The notes: generated by a model from the letters alone, not told the origin. 32,628 nucleotides of DNA from JBPCOB01 sp051000715 (GCA_051000715.1 JBPCOB010000074.1:1-32628), one strand, 5' to 3'. Shown: positions 8,426 through 16,563, counted from the stretch's first letter. Made by a program: numbers and translations.

Positions 8426-8836
8426 ATGCGGCTGCTTCGACGCCTGCTGACTGCCTCGACCACCGTCTACGCCCACTGTGACCTCCCCTGCGGGGTCTAC
8501 GACCCGGCGCAGGCCCGGATCGAGGCGGAGTCGGTCAAGATGATCATGGAAAAGTACGCCGCCAACGAGGACCCGGTCTTCCGCCAGCGCGCCTTGATGA
8601 TCAAGGAGCAGCGTGCCGACCTGGTCAAGCACCATCTGTGGGTGCTCTGGACGGACTACTTCAAGCCGGACCACGCGCAGAAGTACCCGCAGCTGCACGA
8701 GCTGTTCTGGACAGCCACCAAGCAGGCCGGCGCGGCCGGCGGCAAGGGGTCGGTCGACCCGGCCGACGGCCAGAAGCTGCTCGACTCGATCGACGAGATC
8801 GCCAAGATCTTCTGGGAGACCAAGTCGGCCGCCTGA
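8426..8836 (+). CDS. sodN: Nickel superoxide dismutase (SodN) precursor
   Basis: A 136-residue precursor with a 16-residue basic propeptide (MRLLRRLLTASTTVYA) followed by the nickel hook HCDLPCGVYD. The mature N-terminal His17 and Cys18 and Cys22 should bind nickel. The helical body (DPAQARIEAESVKMIMEKY..., KEQRADLVKHHLWVLWTDYFKP) matches the Ni-SOD four-helix fold, and the mature length of 120 is near the family's usual 117. The enzyme dismutates superoxide in the cytoplasm. A GGAAGGA ribosome site precedes the ATG. The divergent sodX encodes the likely maturation protease. Nickel-dependent control is common in this family, but I could not identify an operator. Confidence 0.97.
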   Translation: MRLLRRLLTASTTVYAHCDLPCGVYDPAQARIEAESVKMIMEKYAANEDPVFRQRALMIKEQRADLVKHHLWVLWTDYFKPDHAQKYPQLHELFWTATKQAGAAGGKGSVDPADGQKLLDSIDEIAKIFWETKSAA

Positions 8837-8949
8837 GGCTGTACTGCACCTGGTCATCGACCGGTACCCCCCGACGGCGCGGTCGTGCCGGGACGCGCGG
8901 GCAGACGGCACAGCGATCGATCCACGCTTAGGCGATTGAGAGGGCAGGC

Positions 8950-9540
8950 TTGGGCGAGGTGGTGCTGGTCCGGCACGGTGAGACGGAGTGGAGCCGGACC
9001 CGACAGCACACCGGCCGGAGTGACCTGCCGCTGACCGCGATCGGCGAGGAGCAGGCAACGGCGCTGCGACCGGTGCTGAGCCGTCGTACCTTCGGGTTGG
9101 TCCTGGCCAGCCCACTAGGCCGGGCGGCCCGCACCGCCGAGCTGGCCGGGCTGCCGGCGATGGAGCTCGAGCCGGCCTTGGTCGAGTGGGACTACGGCTC
9201 CTACGACGGCCGTACCACCGTGGACATCCAGCGCGAGCGCCCCGGCTGGACCGTGTGGAACGGCGGCCCCCCGGACGGCGAGACCGCGGAAGCGGTCGGC
9301 ATCCGCGCCGACCGGGTGCTGGAACGGGTACGGCGGTTCCAAGCGGACGACGACCGGGACGTGGCGCTGGTGGGCCACGGTCATGCGCTGCGGGTGCTGA
9401 CGGCACGGTGGCTCGGTCTTCCGCCGGTATGCGGCCGACTGTTCCAGCTCGACACGGCGACCGTCAGCGTGCTCTCAGAGGAACACCGGTGCCCGGTTCT
9501 GCGGCGATGGAACCTCTCCGCTGAGGATCCCTGGGCGTGA
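8950..9540 (+). CDS. Histidine phosphatase family protein
   Basis: A 196-residue phosphoglycerate-mutase-like protein. The catalytic RHG motif is at residues 8-10 (LVRHGETEWS), and LVLASPLGRAARTAEL and the second histidine in VALVGHGHALRVL follow. Substrates of this superfamily are diverse phosphoesters; the sequence resembles the small-molecule phosphatases (cobC/gpmB-like) without deciding between them. I chose the TTG at 8950 because the preceding GAGAGGGCAGG is the best ribosome site and the RHG motif falls at the usual distance; GTG at 8959 is the alternative. Its stop overlaps the next gene's GTG by four bases. The 113 bases upstream, after sodN, show no clear terminator. Confidence 0.85.
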   Translation: MGEVVLVRHGETEWSRTRQHTGRSDLPLTAIGEEQATALRPVLSRRTFGLVLASPLGRAARTAELAGLPAMELEPALVEWDYGSYDGRTTVDIQRERPGWTVWNGGPPDGETAEAVGIRADRVLERVRRFQADDDRDVALVGHGHALRVLTARWLGLPPVCGRLFQLDTATVSVLSEEHRCPVLRRWNLSAEDPWA

Positions 9541-10094
9541 TCCGGCCGGCGACGCCGGCCGACGTGCCGACACTGGTCGCGCTGGTCCGTGAGCTGGCCG
9601 ACTACGAGCGCGCGGGCGCTGCCGCCGTACTGGACTCCGACGGGCTGCGCCGATCGCTGTTCGGCCCCTCCCCAGCCGTCTTCGCCCACGTGGCGGTGGA
9701 CGACGAGAGCGGCGAGGCGGTTGGGTTCGCCGTCTGGTTCCTCAACTTCTCGACCTGGCTCGGCCGGCACGGCATCTACCTCGAGGATCTGTTCATACGC
9801 CCAACCGCCCGAGGTCGCGGGCACGGCCGCGCGCTGCTGACCCACCTCGCACGCATCGCTGTGGAGCGGGGCTACGGAAGGCTGGAGTGGTGGGTCCTCG
9901 ACTGGAATGCGGGCGCACATGGTTTCTATCGCGCGCTGGGCGCCGAGCCAATGGATGAGTGGACCATCTGGCGCCTGACCGGCGATGCACTAGAAAGCCT
10001 CGGGACCGGCGCGCCGCCGACCTTGCCCGCGACGGTGCCAACACCTGATCACAATGCCGGTCAGGTCCACTCGGCGTGGCGCGGTACCGTTTGA
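9537..10094 (+). CDS. GNAT family N-acetyltransferase (SSAT/thialysine acetyltransferase-like)
   Basis: A 185-residue acetyl-CoA-dependent acetyltransferase. The order IRPATPADVPTLVALVRELADYE at the N-terminus, NFSTWLGRHGIYLEDLFIRP in the middle and the acetyl-CoA loop ARGRGHGRALL resembles the spermidine/thialysine acetyltransferase branch. The conserved WWVLDWNAGAHGFYRALGAEP segment closes the domain at about residue 140. A proline/threonine-rich tail of about 35 residues follows and is not part of the fold. The GTG start overlaps the preceding stop (GTGA), so the two genes are probably one transcript. The substrate, perhaps a polyamine or amino acid, is inferred from family resemblance only. 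Confidence 0.87.
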   Translation: MIRPATPADVPTLVALVRELADYERAGAAAVLDSDGLRRSLFGPSPAVFAHVAVDDESGEAVGFAVWFLNFSTWLGRHGIYLEDLFIRPTARGRGHGRALLTHLARIAVERGYGRLEWWVLDWNAGAHGFYRALGAEPMDEWTIWRLTGDALESLGTGAPPTLPATVPTPDHNAGQVHSAWRGTV

Positions 10095-10149
10095 GATCAC
10101 CGAGCGGCGGGCCGTTCGCCCGGACATCCGAAGGCTTCCCGGAGGTGCC

Positions 10150-10587
10150 ATGACCGGCGACGCCACCGAGGCCCTCGTGGAACGCGCGGCCCCGGGGGCA
10201 GTCGGGGATGTGGTGAGCATCCGGCTGCCAGCCGCCGGCGCCTATCTGTCGATCCTTCGGACGGCGACGGCCGGCCTCGCGGCGCGGCTCGACTTCACCC
10301 TGGACGAGATCGAGGACCTGCGGATAGCGGTGGACGAGGCGTGCGCGATGCTGCTGGCCCAGGCCGTCCCCGGCGCGGCCCTCGAGTGCGAGTTCGAGCT
10401 GTCTCGCGACATGATCAGGACCGCGGTGAGCGTCCTGACCTTGGACGGCCAGCCACCGGCGCGCGACACGTTCGCGTGGACGGTGCTCTCGGCCCTGGTC
10501 GGCGAGGTGGACAGCCGCGTCGACGCCGACAACCGCGTCATCGTGAATCTGCAGAAGCGGCGCGGCGCCGGATCGGCGCTGGCGTGA
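10150..10587 (+). CDS. Anti-sigma regulatory factor-like protein (RsbW/HATPase fold, degenerate)
   Basis: A 145-residue protein with a GGAGGT ribosome site directly before the ATG. The segment EIEDLRIAVDEACAMLLA corresponds to the N-box helix of RsbW-type serine kinases, but the asparagine that binds magnesium/ATP is replaced by leucine and no GxG box is visible. It is directly upstream of, and overlaps by GTGA, a SigB/F/G-type sigma factor, the standard arrangement for an anti-sigma factor and its target. I infer that it binds the adjacent sigma. Without the kinase residues it may not phosphorylate an antagonist, and no anti-anti-sigma gene is present in the window. Confidence 0.78.
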   Translation: MTGDATEALVERAAPGAVGDVVSIRLPAAGAYLSILRTATAGLAARLDFTLDEIEDLRIAVDEACAMLLAQAVPGAALECEFELSRDMIRTAVSVLTLDGQPPARDTFAWTVLSALVGEVDSRVDADNRVIVNLQKRRGAGSALA

Positions 10588-11471
10588 CCGGGGCAGCCAC
10601 CGCCGGCGCGGCGCAGCCGAGGACCGCTGCGGAAGACGTCGATTCGCCGCTCACCGCCGTACTCGCGCCGCCACCTCCCGAGGTCGAAAGCGTCCTTCGG
10701 TCGGAGCGGACGACGCACGACCGGGCCCGGGCCCGGGCGCTGTTCGAGGAGCTGACCACCCTGTCCGCGGGCGACCTCCGGCGAAACCGGGTACGCGACG
10801 AGCTCGTGGAGATGCACCTGCCGCTGGTGGAGTACCTCGCGCGGCGGTTCCGCAACCGGGGGGAGCCGCTCGACGACCTCGTCCAGGTGGCCACCATCGG
10901 CTTGATCAAGTCGGTGGACCGGTTCGACCTGGAACGCGGCGTGGAGTTCTCGACGTACGCGACGCCGACCATCGTCGGCGAGATCAAGCGCCACTTCCGT
11001 GACAAGGGCTGGGCCATTCGGGTCCCGCGGCGGCTGCAGGAGCTCAAGCTGTCCCTGACCAAGGCGACCAGCGAGCTTTCCCAGCGCAACGGTCGCTCGC
11101 CGACCGTGGCGGAGCTGGCCGGTCACCTCGGCATGACCGAGGAGGAGGTGCTCGAGGGGCTGGAGTCGGCGAACGCCTACTCCGCGGTGTCACTCGACGC
11201 CCCGGACAGTGGCGACGAGGATTCCCCTGCCGTCGCCGACAGCCTGGGCGTGACCGACGAGTCGCTCGAGGGCGTGGAGTACCGAGAGTCGCTCAAGCCG
11301 CTGCTGGAACGCCTGCCGCGCCGGGAGAAGAAAATCCTGCTGCTGCGGTTCTTCGGCAACATGACCCAGTCACAGATCGCGGCCGAGCTGGGGATCTCCC
11401 AGATGCACGTCTCCCGGCTGCTGGCCCGGACCCTGACCCAGCTGCGCGAGGGGCTGCTGGTCGAGGACTGA
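10584..11471 (+). CDS. SigB/SigF/SigG-family RNA polymerase sigma factor
   Basis: A 295-residue alternative sigma factor. Region 2 reads LVEYLARRFRNRGEPLDDLVQVATIGLIKSVDRFD and GVEFSTYATPTIVGEIKRHFRDKGWAIRVPRRLQE. Region 3 contains RSPTVAELAGHLGMTEEEVLEGLE, and region 4 has KKILLLRFFGNMTQSQIAAELGISQMHVSRLL. This layout is the stress/developmental SigB-F-G subgroup. An unstructured, proline-rich N-terminus of about 45 residues precedes region 1.2/2. The GTG at 10584 overlaps the anti-sigma-like gene's stop. Which SigB/F/G subtype it is cannot be told by eye. Confidence 0.93.
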   Translation: MTGAATAGAAQPRTAAEDVDSPLTAVLAPPPPEVESVLRSERTTHDRARARALFEELTTLSAGDLRRNRVRDELVEMHLPLVEYLARRFRNRGEPLDDLVQVATIGLIKSVDRFDLERGVEFSTYATPTIVGEIKRHFRDKGWAIRVPRRLQELKLSLTKATSELSQRNGRSPTVAELAGHLGMTEEEVLEGLESANAYSAVSLDAPDSGDEDSPAVADSLGVTDESLEGVEYRESLKPLLERLPRREKKILLLRFFGNMTQSQIAAELGISQMHVSRLLARTLTQLREGLLVED

Positions 11472-11484
11472 GTCGCTGCTGCCG

Positions 11485-11889
11485 CTAGGGCAAGAAGATG
11501 GTGCGCCCGGCGGCGGAACCCAGCAACAGCAGCAGTACGCCGCCGGCCGGGAGCAGCACCGCGGCGGCCTGGAACGGCAGCCGTCCTTGGAGCAGTCCCA
11601 CCCCCACCGGCACGGCCAGCAGCTGAGTGAGCAGGACCGGCGAGGCCGCGGCCCGGCGCCCACGGAAGAGCGCCCGGGCCAGCAGGAGGAGCACCACGCC
11701 CGCCGCCAGCCCCATTCCGGCGCCGGAGAGCGCGACCGCCCGGTTCGCCGGCCGGCCGAGCAGCACCCGACCGGCGTACGCCGAGCACAGCAGCACCAGC
11801 CCGACCCCCTCGAGAACGACGACGGCGGCGGCCCGGCGCACCGCTAGGGGCACCGGACGCCGCTCGTCGGTCGCGGGCACGGCGGCCAC
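11485..11889 (-). CDS. Small integral membrane protein, unknown function
   Basis: A 134-residue protein dominated by four hydrophobic stretches: AAAVVVLEGVGLVLLCSAYAGRVLL, AVALSGAGMGLAAGVVLLLLARALF, SPVLLTQLLAVPVGVGLL and AAAVLLPAGGVLLLLLGSAAG. The short basic loops between them suggest a four-helix topology. I do not recognise a family beyond generic actinobacterial membrane proteins. The start is GTG at 11889. It converges with the sigma factor, 13 bases apart, and diverges from the lipid kinase with only 24 bases between starts, so the two promoters must overlap. Confidence 0.7.
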   Translation of the reverse strand: MAAVPATDERRPVPLAVRRAAAVVVLEGVGLVLLCSAYAGRVLLGRPANRAVALSGAGMGLAAGVVLLLLARALFRGRRAAASPVLLTQLLAVPVGVGLLQGRLPFQAAAVLLPAGGVLLLLLGSAAGRTIFLP

Positions 11890-11901
11890 CCTAGCTCTCG
11901 T

Positions 11902-11907
11902 TACGCT
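11902..11907 (+). promoter_or_regulatory. Putative -10 element for a leaderless transcript
   Basis: TACGCT lies six bases before the ATG at 11914. The region between this gene and the divergent membrane-protein gene is only 24 bases, which leaves no room for a leader. The -35 is not recognisable. Confidence 0.35.
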
Positions 11908-11913
11908 GCCCGA

Positions 11914-12840
11914 ATGCGGGCGCTACTGATCATCAACCCGGTGGCGACCGCCACCCGCGCCCGCGGTCGGGAGGATCTGATCGCCTCGCTGGGCGGCTTG
12001 TTGGAGCTCGATGTCGCGCACACCGGCCACCGCGGCCACGCCGAGTCCTTGAGCCGGCAGGCGGCGGCGAACTCGCTCGACCTCGTGGTCGCGGTCGGTG
12101 GGGACGGCACCGTCAACGAGGTGGTCAACGGGCTGCTCGGGGACCAGTCGGCCCCGGACCCGCCCGCGTTCGGCGTGGTGCCCGAGGGCAACGCCAACGT
12201 CTTCGCCCGCGCGCTGGGCGTCTCACCCGATCCCGGAACGGCAACCGGGCAGCTGCTGGACGCGCTGCGGGCCGGCCGGCGGCGGCCGGTGGGACTCGGC
12301 CGGGCCGACGACCGCTGGTTCACCTTCTGCGCCGGCTTCGGACTCGATGCCGAAGTGGTCCGCGAGGTGGAGCGCCGGCGAGCGGCCGGGACGCCGGCCA
12401 GCTCGAGCCTGTTCGTGCGGGCCGCCGTCTGCCAGTTCCTCGCCACCCGCACCCGGCGAGCGCCGCCGATCACACTGGAGCAGCCGAACGCGGCACCGGC
12501 CGGCCCGTTCTGCCTCGGCATCGTGTCCAACTCGCGGCCGTGGACCTACCTGGGCAACCGACCGGTGGTCGCCTCGCCGGCCGCCGGCTTCGCCACCGGC
12601 CTGGACCTGCTGGCCGCACGCCGGCTCGGTGCGCTCACCACCGCCAGCACGCTGGTACGGATGTTGACGCCGCACGGACGGCCGGCGGCGAACCGGTTCA
12701 TGCTGGGCCTGCACGACCTCCACGAGTTCACCCTCGCGGCCAACGAACCGCTGGCCGCCCAGCTCGACGGCGAGTACGTCGGGAACCGGCGTTCGCTGCG
12801 CTTCCAAGCGGTGCCCGGGGCGTTGTCGGTCGTGCATTGA
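11914..12840 (+). CDS. Diacylglycerol kinase-family lipid kinase
   Basis: A 308-residue soluble kinase of the DAGK/YegS/LCB5 family, which phosphorylates lipid hydroxyl groups. It has the nucleotide-binding motif VAVGGDGTVNEVVNG (about 59-73), PEGNANVFARALG (about 90-102) in place of the commoner PxGTxND, and NEPLAAQLDGEYVG near the C-terminus. It may act in phospholipid or mannolipid turnover; the substrate is unresolved. The ATG at 11914 lies six bases after a TACGCT hexamer and has no ribosome site, which is consistent with a leaderless message. The frame ends 309 bases before whiB1. Confidence 0.9.
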   Translation: MRALLIINPVATATRARGREDLIASLGGLLELDVAHTGHRGHAESLSRQAAANSLDLVVAVGGDGTVNEVVNGLLGDQSAPDPPAFGVVPEGNANVFARALGVSPDPGTATGQLLDALRAGRRRPVGLGRADDRWFTFCAGFGLDAEVVREVERRRAAGTPASSSLFVRAAVCQFLATRTRRAPPITLEQPNAAPAGPFCLGIVSNSRPWTYLGNRPVVASPAAGFATGLDLLAARRLGALTTASTLVRMLTPHGRPAANRFMLGLHDLHEFTLAANEPLAAQLDGEYVGNRRSLRFQAVPGALSVVH

Positions 12841-13149
12841 CCACACAGTCGGGCGAGCGTGACCCAAGAGTGCCGCCGCAAGGCCTTGCCAGCGCTAGGA
12901 CGGGCTGCCAGGCTGGTAGCCGGCGTAAGCGCCCTCGGGCGAGTTCCGGTGAAAATTTGCGGGGGCTCGGGCGACCGCCGCAGGACTCCGCGCCGCCCGG
13001 CGGGAATGCCAGCGCCACCCTCTTCCTTTACATCAGGGTTCGTGAAACAATTCACAAGCCGTCGACGGACAGTCTCCGGGACGGCCCGACAGGTCAGGCA
13101 AGATCGACATCGCGGCTCGTCCGCACATGACTGGAAGGAGGATCGGCGG
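12841..13149. other. Non-coding regulatory region upstream of whiB1
   Basis: A 309-base stretch without a credible gene. It holds a CRP-like palindrome (13041-13056), a possible -10 hexamer CAAGAT (13099-13104) and the whiB1 ribosome site AAGGAGGA (13135-13142). The local AT content around 13020-13060 is visibly higher than in the surroundings. The first 150 bases, downstream of the lipid kinase, show no clear hairpin terminator. Confidence 0.6.
13041..13056 (+). promoter_or_regulatory. CRP/FNR-like operator upstream of whiB1
   Basis: CGTGA-N6-TCACA matches the CRP consensus TGTGA-N6-TCACA in nine of ten positions, with perfectly symmetric GTGAA/TTCAC arms. It lies about 55-60 bases upstream of a plausible -10 (CAAGAT, 13099-13104). 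In Mycobacterium tuberculosis whiB1 is known to be regulated by the CRP protein Rv3676 through sites in the same general position, which supports the reading. Binding here is inferred. Confidence 0.6.
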
Positions 13150-13401
13150 ATGGACTGGCGGCACCGAGCTATCTGCCGCGACGAGGACCCGGAGCTGTTC
13201 TTCCCGATCGGAAACACCGGGCCCGCGCTGCTGCAGATCGAGGAGGCCAAGGCGGTCTGCCGTCGATGCCCCGTAATCGAGGACTGCCTGCAGTGGGCGC
13301 TGGACACCGGCCAGGACGCCGGCGTCTGGGGGGGCACCTCAGAAGACGAGCGCCGGGCTCTCAAGCGCCGCGGAGCGCGCACCCGGGCCCGTACCGGCTG
13401 A
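13150..13401 (+). CDS. whiB1: WhiB1-type iron-sulfur transcription factor
   Basis: An 83-residue WhiB protein that is nearly collinear with M. tuberculosis WhiB1: MDWRHRAICRDEDPELFFPIG at the N-terminus and QDAGVWGGTSEDERRALKRR at the C-terminus. Four cysteines (9, 37, 40 and 46) should hold a [4Fe-4S] cluster that reacts with nitric oxide. WhiB1 proteins bind region 4 of the housekeeping sigma factor through this cluster domain, and the basic tail contacts DNA. A strong AAGGAGGA precedes the ATG. The upstream CRP-like site suggests cAMP-responsive control. bioA begins only 29 bases downstream, so read-through into the biotin genes is possible. Confidence 0.96.
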   Translation: MDWRHRAICRDEDPELFFPIGNTGPALLQIEEAKAVCRRCPVIEDCLQWALDTGQDAGVWGGTSEDERRALKRRGARTRARTG

Positions 13402-13430
13402 GGTCCACCGCGGTCCGTCGCGGCCCGAAC

Positions 13431-14843
13431 GTGATCCTCCCGCCGCCGTCCTCAGCAGCGCTCGGCCGGCATCCCACCAGCTTCCCGAGCGACGTCGTCA
13501 CACGGGACCTTGCCAGCGTCTGGCACCCGTTCACTCAGCACAGCAGCTGGCCGGACGACCAGCCGCTGGCCATCCAGCGCGGCGAGGGGCGCTACCTCTA
13601 CGACGGCGACGGCCGGCGCTACCTCGACGGCGTCTCCTCTCTCTGGGTGATCGTGCACGGCCACCGCGAGCCACGAATCGATGCCGCGATCCGCCGGCAG
13701 CTGGACGCGCTCGCGCACTCGACGTTCCTGGGGCTGACCCATGCACCGGGGGTCGAGCTGGCCGAGGCGCTGCTGCACACGGCGCCCGCCGGCTTGACCC
13801 GTGTCTTCTACGCAGGCGACGGCGCGAGCGCGGTCGAGGCGGCGCTGAAGATGGCCTACCAGAGCGCCGCCCAGCGGGGCGCGGACCGGCCGCTGTTCGT
13901 CCACGTGGCCGAGGGTTACCACGGCGACACGCTGGGGGCGGTCAGTGTCGGCGGCATCGAGCTGTTCCACGCGACGTACCGGCCGATCCTGCTGGCGACC
14001 CGCTCGGTTCCGTCGCCCGGTGTGTTCTCCCCCGGCCAGAGCCGGCAGGAGCGGGCCGTGGAGGTGCTGGCCGAGCTGGACGAGCTGCTGGCGGTGGACG
14101 GCGAGCGGGTCTGCGCGGTGGTGATCGAGCCGATGGTGCAGGCCGCCGGTGGAATGCTGACGCACTCACCCGACTTCGTGCGCGGCGTACGACAAGCCTG
14201 CGACGCCAGTGGTGCACTGATGATCGCGGACGAGGTGGCCACCGGCATCGGGCGAACGGGACGGATGTGGGCCGTCGAACACGCGGGCGTGGCACCTGAC
14301 CTGCTCACCTGCGGCAAGGGCTTGACCGGCGGCTACCTGCCGCTGTCCGCCGTCCTGGCCACCGAGGCCGTCTATGAGGCGTTCCTCGGCTCGCCCGGAT
14401 CCGGCCGGACGTTCTTCCACGGCCACACCTACACCGGCAACCCCCTTGCCTGCGCCGCTGCGCTGGCCAACCTCCGGCTGATGGGCGAGCGCCGTACCGT
14501 GGCCCGGGCCGCGGCCATCGGTGACCATCTGGGCGAGCTGCTCACACCCCTCGCGGCAATGGACGGCGTGGTCGACGTACGCCGGATCGGCACGATGACC
14601 GGAGTCGAGCTCGGCCCTTTCCGGCCCGAGCTGCGGACCGGCGGCCGGGTCTGCCGGCTGGCCCGTGACCGCGGGGTGCTGCTGCGGCCGCTCGGTGACG
14701 TCGTGGTGCTGATGCCGATGCTGGGCAGCGAACCGAGCGAGGTCGACGAGCTCGGCTCGGTGGCGGTCGACTGTATCCGCGACGTCCTCGCGGACTCCCC
14801 TCCGCTGGGCCAGCCGGCTCCGGCCCCCACGGCCGCGCCGTGA
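13431..14843 (+). CDS. bioA: Adenosylmethionine-8-amino-7-oxononanoate aminotransferase
   Basis: A 470-residue PLP enzyme that transfers the amino group of S-adenosylmethionine to KAPA to give DAPA, the antepenultimate step of biotin synthesis. Diagnostic motifs are WHPFTQ (31-36), FYAGDGASAVEAALKMA (127-142), IADEVATGIGRTG with the PLP-contacting Asp267, LLTCGKGLTGGYLPLSA with the Schiff-base Lys296, and HGHTYTGNPLACAAA. The usual SSWWV motif reads SSLWV. The only plausible start is GTG at 13431, which gives a slightly long N-terminus of about 25 residues. It overlaps bioD by GTGA. bioF, often its neighbour, is absent. Confidence 0.95.
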   Translation: MILPPPSSAALGRHPTSFPSDVVTRDLASVWHPFTQHSSWPDDQPLAIQRGEGRYLYDGDGRRYLDGVSSLWVIVHGHREPRIDAAIRRQLDALAHSTFLGLTHAPGVELAEALLHTAPAGLTRVFYAGDGASAVEAALKMAYQSAAQRGADRPLFVHVAEGYHGDTLGAVSVGGIELFHATYRPILLATRSVPSPGVFSPGQSRQERAVEVLAELDELLAVDGERVCAVVIEPMVQAAGGMLTHSPDFVRGVRQACDASGALMIADEVATGIGRTGRMWAVEHAGVAPDLLTCGKGLTGGYLPLSAVLATEAVYEAFLGSPGSGRTFFHGHTYTGNPLACAAALANLRLMGERRTVARAAAIGDHLGELLTPLAAMDGVVDVRRIGTMTGVELGPFRPELRTGGRVCRLARDRGVLLRPLGDVVVLMPMLGSEPSEVDELGSVAVDCIRDVLADSPPLGQPAPAPTAAP

Positions 14844-15574
14844 CCGTGCTCGTCGTCACCGGCACCGGCACCGGGGTGGGGAAGACCGTCGTGACGGCGG
14901 CGATCGCGGCGCTGGCCCGGGACCGGGGCGCATCCGTAGCCGTGGTCAAGCCGGCGCAGACCGGCGTCCGGCCGGGCGAGCCGGGCGACCTCGAGACGGT
15001 CCGCCGGCTGGCCGGCGTCGAGGATCTGCACGAGTGGGCCCGCTACCCGGACCCGCTGTCCCCGGCCGCCTCGGCACGCCGCTGCGATCTTCCGGCGCTC
15101 GACCTCGGGGCGGCCGCCGAGCGGGTCCACGCGCTCGCGGCAAACCGGCGGCTGGTGCTGGTCGAGGGCGCCGGCGGACTGCTGGTGCGCTACGACCAGA
15201 ATGGCGGGACCCTGGCGGACCTGGCGCGGCTGTTGGCGGCGCCGGTGCTGGTCGTCGTCAGAGCCGGGCTCGGCACGCTGAACTCCACCGCACTGACGCT
15301 GGAGGCGCTGGCCCACCGCGGGCTGGAACTGGCCGGCGTGGTGCTCGGATCCTGGCCGGTGGCGCCGGACCTGGCAGCCCGCAGCAACGTCTCGGACCTG
15401 GAGGCACTGGCCGCCCAGCCGCTGGCCGGCGTACTGCCCGAGGGAGCCGGTGGGCTCCAGCCGGCCGAGTTCCTGCACGCCGCACGGGCCGGGTTGCTGC
15501 CCGCGTACGGCGGCCGCTTCGATGCGGCAGACTTCCGCCGCGCCGCCGACCCGCTTCCGAGAGGTATCGCGTGA
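14840..15574 (+). CDS. bioD: Dethiobiotin synthetase
   Basis: A 244-residue ATP-dependent carboxylase that closes the ureido ring of dethiobiotin from DAPA, CO2 and ATP. The P-loop GTGTGVGKT is at residues 8-16, VVKPAQTG follows at about 35-42, and LVEGAGGLLVRYD is the conserved EGAGG nucleotide/metal motif. RAGLGTLNSTALTLEAL matches the family's GTINH region. It starts with GTG inside the bioA stop, and its TGA overlaps the GTG of bioB. bioA, bioD and bioB therefore form one tightly coupled translational unit. Confidence 0.95.
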   Translation: MTVLVVTGTGTGVGKTVVTAAIAALARDRGASVAVVKPAQTGVRPGEPGDLETVRRLAGVEDLHEWARYPDPLSPAASARRCDLPALDLGAAAERVHALAANRRLVLVEGAGGLLVRYDQNGGTLADLARLLAAPVLVVVRAGLGTLNSTALTLEALAHRGLELAGVVLGSWPVAPDLAARSNVSDLEALAAQPLAGVLPEGAGGLQPAEFLHAARAGLLPAYGGRFDAADFRRAADPLPRGIA

Positions 15575-16563
15575 CCGACATCCTGGCGACCGCCCGCACC
15601 CAGGTGCTCGACGGGGGCCGCGGGCTGGATTCGGGACAGGCGCTGGCCTGCCTGCAGCTTCCGGACGAGCGGTTGGCGGAGCTGCTCGCCCTTGCGCACG
15701 ACGTGCGGATGCGCTGGTGCGGGCCCGAGGTCGAGGTCGAGGGCATCGTGAGCGTCAAGACCGGGGGCTGCCCGGAGGACTGCCACTTCTGCTCCCAGTC
15801 GGGCGTGTTCGCCTCGCCGGTGCGGGCGGCCTGGCTGGACATCCCCGCCCTCGTTCGGGCGGCGGTGGAGACCGCCGCGACCGGCGCGACGGAGTTCTGC
15901 ATCGTCGCCGCGGTGCGCGGGCCCGACCGGCGGCTGATGGACCAGGTGGCGGCGGGGGTCGCCGCGATCCGCGCCACCGTCGAGATCAACGTCGCCTGCT
16001 CGCTCGGAATGCTCTCGCCGGACCAGGTCGAGGAGCTGGCCGCGATGGGCGTACACCGCTACAACCACAACCTCGAGACCGCCCGCTCCTACTTCGGCTC
16101 GGTGGTCACCACCCACACCTATGACGAGCGCTGGGAGACCTGCCGGCTGGTCCGGGCCGCCGGGATGGAGCTGTGCTGCGGCGGCATTCTCGGGATGGGC
16201 GAGACGCTGGCGCAGCGGGCCGAGTTCGCCGGTCAGCTCGCCGAGCTGGGGCCGGACGAGGTGCCGCTGAACTTCCTCAACCCGCGGCCGGGAACGCCGT
16301 TCGGCGACCGGCCGATCCTCGACGCCCGCGACGCCCTACGCGCGGTGGCCGCCTTTCGGCTGGTACTTCCGCGCGCGATCCTGCGCTACGCGGGCGGCCG
16401 CGAGATCACCCTCGGCGACCTCGCCGCGGACGGGATGCTCGGCGGGATCAACGCCGTCATCGTCGGCAACTACCTGACCACGCTGGGCCGCCCTCCGGGT
16501 GATGACCTCACCATGCTCGCCGAGCTGTCCATGCCGGTCAAAGCCCTCTCGGCCACCCTGTGA
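15571..16563 (+). CDS. bioB: Biotin synthase (radical SAM)
   Basis: A 330-residue radical SAM enzyme that inserts sulfur into dethiobiotin. The CxxxCxxC cluster motif is C67-PED-C71-HF-C74 in GGCPEDCHFCSQSG. Further family segments are YNHNLETA, GGILGMGET, VPLNFLNPRPGTPF and ILRYAGGRE with the arginine that ligates the auxiliary [2Fe-2S] cluster. It starts with GTG inside the bioD stop and overlaps the next gene by GTGA. That next gene encodes a BsaP domain, which is known to support actinobacterial BioB, in line with the gene order. Confidence 0.97.
   Translation: MTDILATARTQVLDGGRGLDSGQALACLQLPDERLAELLALAHDVRMRWCGPEVEVEGIVSVKTGGCPEDCHFCSQSGVFASPVRAAWLDIPALVRAAVETAATGATEFCIVAAVRGPDRRLMDQVAAGVAAIRATVEINVACSLGMLSPDQVEELAAMGVHRYNHNLETARSYFGSVVTTHTYDERWETCRLVRAAGMELCCGGILGMGETLAQRAEFAGQLAELGPDEVPLNFLNPRPGTPFGDRPILDARDALRAVAAFRLVLPRAILRYAGGREITLGDLAADGMLGGINAVIVGNYLTTLGRPPGDDLTMLAELSMPVKALSATL

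Noticed and set aside
8339..9406. Upstream extension of the sodX frame to about 459 residues
   Set aside because: The added part lies opposite sodN and the histidine phosphatase and is low-complexity Arg/Pro; the peptidase motifs and length fit the short form from 8338.
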